NCBI GenBank assembly: GCA_002507085.1
Contig: DAYW01000010.1
Span: 42,109-47,871 of the forward strand
Length of the DNA stretch: 5,763 nt
Direction of reading: 5' to 3'
Source of the DNA: an archaeon UBA168
Lineage (GTDB): Archaea > Thermoproteota > Thermoprotei_A > Marsarchaeales > UBA168
The position numbers and the translations under genes are program-made. Shown in pieces: positions 3,843 to 5,763 of this stretch (its first letter is position 1; each line of letters begins with the position of its first letter). The notes under the pieces were generated by a model, which had not been told where the DNA came from, did no database searches, and saw only the letters and a program-made list of their open reading frames with translations.

Positions 3843-5763
3843 GTGAAGACCGGCTTATCTGCCATTGACATCTCGGCTTGGATTACCGAGAACGCAGACG
3901 AGATCAACGGCTCACGCGTGGATGCCGTTTACACATTGGGCCCTATCTTTCTGTTTCGCATCAGAACCAGAGCAGGCGACCGGACGCTCGTCATGAGGCC
4001 AGGCCGCTACCTATACTTAACCAACATCCATGAACGGGAGGTTCTAAATTCAAGGCCGCATCCTCAGCTGAACCAGATCTTGAGGGGCCAGGTGCTGAAG
4101 GAAATAGAGCAGGTAGATGCGGAAAGGATAGCGAAGCTCACGTTTAACGGTCAAATCGAGCTTTACCTAGAGCTTTTTTCCACTGGGCAACTGGCAGTTG
4201 TAGAGGGTGGAAAGATAGTTTACCTCCTTCACACCCTTAGGGCAAAGGACAGAACGCTTGAGCAGGGAAGGCCCTATGCGTTACCTCCTGCCAGGGGACT
4301 GCAACTCGATCAGGCAAAGGCGCTTGAAAAAATAAGCGGGCCTGCCCTTGTCTCGCTCACTCATCAGATCTCGTTTCCCATGGAGGGCATAAGGGAGGCC
4401 CTTGCCAGGGCGAACTTACCAGAAGACAAGGAGCTGACACCTGAGGCGTACAAGGCATTCATCGCCGAGGCTGAAAAGCTGTGGGAAAGGACGAAAGCGA
4501 GAGAGGAAATAAGGCCTGTGCTCATAAAGTCGGAGAACGACCTCTCTTTTCATCCCTTTCCATTCGTAAGCGATGAGGCGAACGCGCAGCAGAAGAAGAC
4601 TTTCAATGAGACTCTGGAAGAGGTATTTTCCAAAGAACTAACTGAAGAAAGAGAGGAAGAAGCTGAAAAGCTTGAAATAACCGTCAAGAACGCCATGGCA
4701 GCCGCTGAAACCCACAGGCAAAGGGCACAGGAACTGAGGGAAAAGGTGGAACTCCTTTCTGCTTTGGCGCCTTCGCTTTCGACTGCCCTCTCGGAGCTGC
4801 TGGCCCTTCAAAAGAAGCGTGGCTGGGATGCGTTGACGCCCGGCGAAGTCGCCGGGCTTCATCTCATATCAAAGAATCCCAACGGCGGCTACGTGACTTT
4901 TGAAGAGGCCCCAGACATACCGTTAGCCATAAACAAGAAGATATGGGATCAAATAGCAGAGCTCCACGCCCAACAAGAGGAAGAGGAAAGAAAGGAGAAA
5001 AGTGCCATGGAAAAGATCAAGGAGCTGGAGGCAAAGCTAAGCGGCAAGAGGCAAGAAAGCCAGCTCAGAGAGCTGGAAGCATCTATGAGGGTTGCGAGAA
5101 AGAGGGAGTGGTATGAGAGGTACAGGTGGTTCATGACTAGCGATGGCCTGCTCGTCATAGGGGGGAAGGACGCTGATCAGAACATATCGATAATAAGAAA
5201 CGTGATGAAAAACGGCCTTTGGGCACTGCACGCGGACGTCCATGGGTCTCCTCTGGCCGTAATTTACGAAGACGCCGAAAAGGTCCCTGAAACCAGCATA
5301 AACGAGGCTGCCCAGTTCGTTGCCTCTTACTCTAAGGCTTGGGCAGATGGGCTTCTTTCCATAAAGGTGTCCGTCTTTAGGTCGGAACAAGTATCGCTTT
5401 CTCCTCCCAGCGGTACTTTCCTATCCAAGGGCTCTTTCATGATATACGGCAAAAAGAGGGAAGTAGATGCTGAGCTTGTGCTGTCCATAGGAGTGGAAGC
5501 CGGAGAGGGATGGTTCAGAGTGATTTCGGGACCTCCAAAGGCGGTTGAGAAAAGGGCTTTAGCCTATGTCACCGTAAGGCCTGGCGACGTACAACGCGAG
5601 AAACTCGTTGAAATGGTAAGAAAGAGCTTGACGTTCAAATTAAAAAAGATGGGTTCTCCCCTCGGCTATATGATAAAGGATTCAGATGTGGAGCCGCTTT
5701 TGCCAAGCGGAAAAGGATCCATCATATTGGATCAGCGAAAGTCACAGTATCCCAGGCGAATTG
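3843..5763 (+). CDS. rqcH: Ribosome quality-control factor RqcH/NEMF (NFACT family), 3' end outside window
   Basis: RqcH binds the large ribosomal subunit carrying a stalled peptidyl-tRNA and recruits tRNA to add a C-terminal tail that marks the nascent chain (Rqc2 in yeast, NEMF in animals). In older annotation it is called fibronectin-binding. The frame runs from GTG 3843 to the window edge: 640 codons, near full length for archaea. The NFACT-N domain begins KTGLSAIDISAW, with D9 conserved. ERIAKLTF (94-101) is at the family D-R site, LELF (109-112) follows, and DRTLEQGRPYALPPARG (136-152) is typical. Coiled-coil segments lie near 254-305 and 370-422. NFACT-R (DUF814) starts at REWYERYRWF (421-430), with SDGLLVIGGKDADQN (433-447), LHADVHGSP (462-470), and PSGTFLSKGSFMIYGKK (522-538). 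The only start compatible with the conserved N-terminus is GTG, since the upstream in-frame stop is the TAA of the previous gene and no other start codon lies between. The D-R to E94-R95 change is noteworthy. Confidence 0.95.
   Translation, partial: MKTGLSAIDISAWITENADEINGSRVDAVYTLGPIFLFRIRTRAGDRTLVMRPGRYLYLTNIHEREVLNSRPHPQLNQILRGQVLKEIEQVDAERIAKLTFNGQIELYLELFSTGQLAVVEGGKIVYLLHTLRAKDRTLEQGRPYALPPARGLQLDQAKALEKISGPALVSLTHQISFPMEGIREALARANLPEDKELTPEAYKAFIAEAEKLWERTKAREEIRPVLIKSENDLSFHPFPFVSDEANAQQKKTFNETLEEVFSKELTEEREEEAEKLEITVKNAMAAAETHRQRAQELREKVELLSALAPSLSTALSELLALQKKRGWDALTPGEVAGLHLISKNPNGGYVTFEEAPDIPLAINKKIWDQIAELHAQQEEEERKEKSAMEKIKELEAKLSGKRQESQLRELEASMRVARKREWYERYRWFMTSDGLLVIGGKDADQNISIIRNVMKNGLWALHADVHGSPLAVIYEDAEKVPETSINEAAQFVASYSKAWADGLLSIKVSVFRSEQVSLSPPSGTFLSKGSFMIYGKKREVDAELVLSIGVEAGEGWFRVISGPPKAVEKRALAYVTVRPGDVQREKLVEMVRKSLTFKLKKMGSPLGYMIKDSDVEPLLPSGKGSIILDQRKSQYPRRI
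4838..4857. repeat. GC-rich perfect inverted repeat within rqcH
   Basis: GCCCGGCG, then AAGT, then CGCCGGGC gives an 8-bp perfect G/C-only stem with a 4-base loop; the outer bases of the loop are also complementary. It encodes the TPGEVAG segment between the two coiled-coil regions of RqcH. It stands out against the purine-rich surroundings. No T-tract follows, so it is not a convincing terminator. Confidence 0.5.

Noticed and set aside
3816..3845. Fusion of the small protein with RqcH by stop-codon readthrough (both are in the same frame)
   Set aside because: The 24-bp gap contains a promoter-like element and RqcH starts with its normal conserved N-terminus at GTG 3843, so separate proteins are more likely.
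4838..4857. Rho-independent-type terminator
   Set aside because: The hairpin is inside rqcH coding sequence, has no T-tract after it, and archaea do not rely on such hairpins.
5037..5390. Minus-strand open frame of 117 codons
   Set aside because: It lies opposite the highly conserved NFACT-R domain of rqcH and shows no recognisable protein features.

Overview
The window is archaeal, gene-dense and about half G+C by eye. The evidence is a RuvC/RNase H-like DUF460 (COG2433) protein, a stand-alone AMMECR1 protein, an archaeal-type RqcH/NEMF (NFACT) protein, and BRE/TATA-like elements about 24-25 nt before several starts, as expected for leaderless mRNAs. Coding strands are purine-rich, with many ATA, AGG and AGA codons, which often goes with thermophily. 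I lean towards a thermophilic TACK-type archaeon, but this placement is a low-confidence inference.

Layout. The left edge (1-236, +) holds the last 77 codons of a deoxyribose-phosphate aldolase (DeoC). Only 7 bp separate it from the end of a leftward three-gene cluster. In transcription order the cluster is: DUF460 nuclease-like protein (3198 to 2053), AMMECR1 protein (2046 to 1426), and a MurG/MJ1255-like glycosyltransferase (1413 to 244). Its intergenic gaps are 6 and 12 bp, so it is probably one operon. A divergent promoter region (about 3199-3362) separates it from a rightward pair: a small helical protein of unknown function (3363-3818) and rqcH (3843 to beyond the right edge). RqcH is the ribosome-associated quality-control factor; 640 codons are visible, close to full length for an archaeal homologue.

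How the genes relate. The rightward pair is the most coherent unit. The small helical, acidic-tailed protein sits 24 bp ahead of rqcH and may act with it, but only position supports that. The leftward cluster mixes a nucleic-acid enzyme, an AMMECR1 protein and a sugar transferase, with no obvious shared pathway.

The most notable anomaly is the 5' end of the DUF460 gene. Conserved family sequence, including the first catalytic Asp (in FDPG), lies in frame upstream of the first usable ATG. An in-frame TAA cuts that extension off from an upstream ATG at 3252. This implies a non-canonical start, a nonsense change or sequencing error, or a shortened protein lacking the catalytic Asp. No tRNA, rRNA, CRISPR array or mobile element was found, and nothing here amounts to a clearly new multi-gene system.
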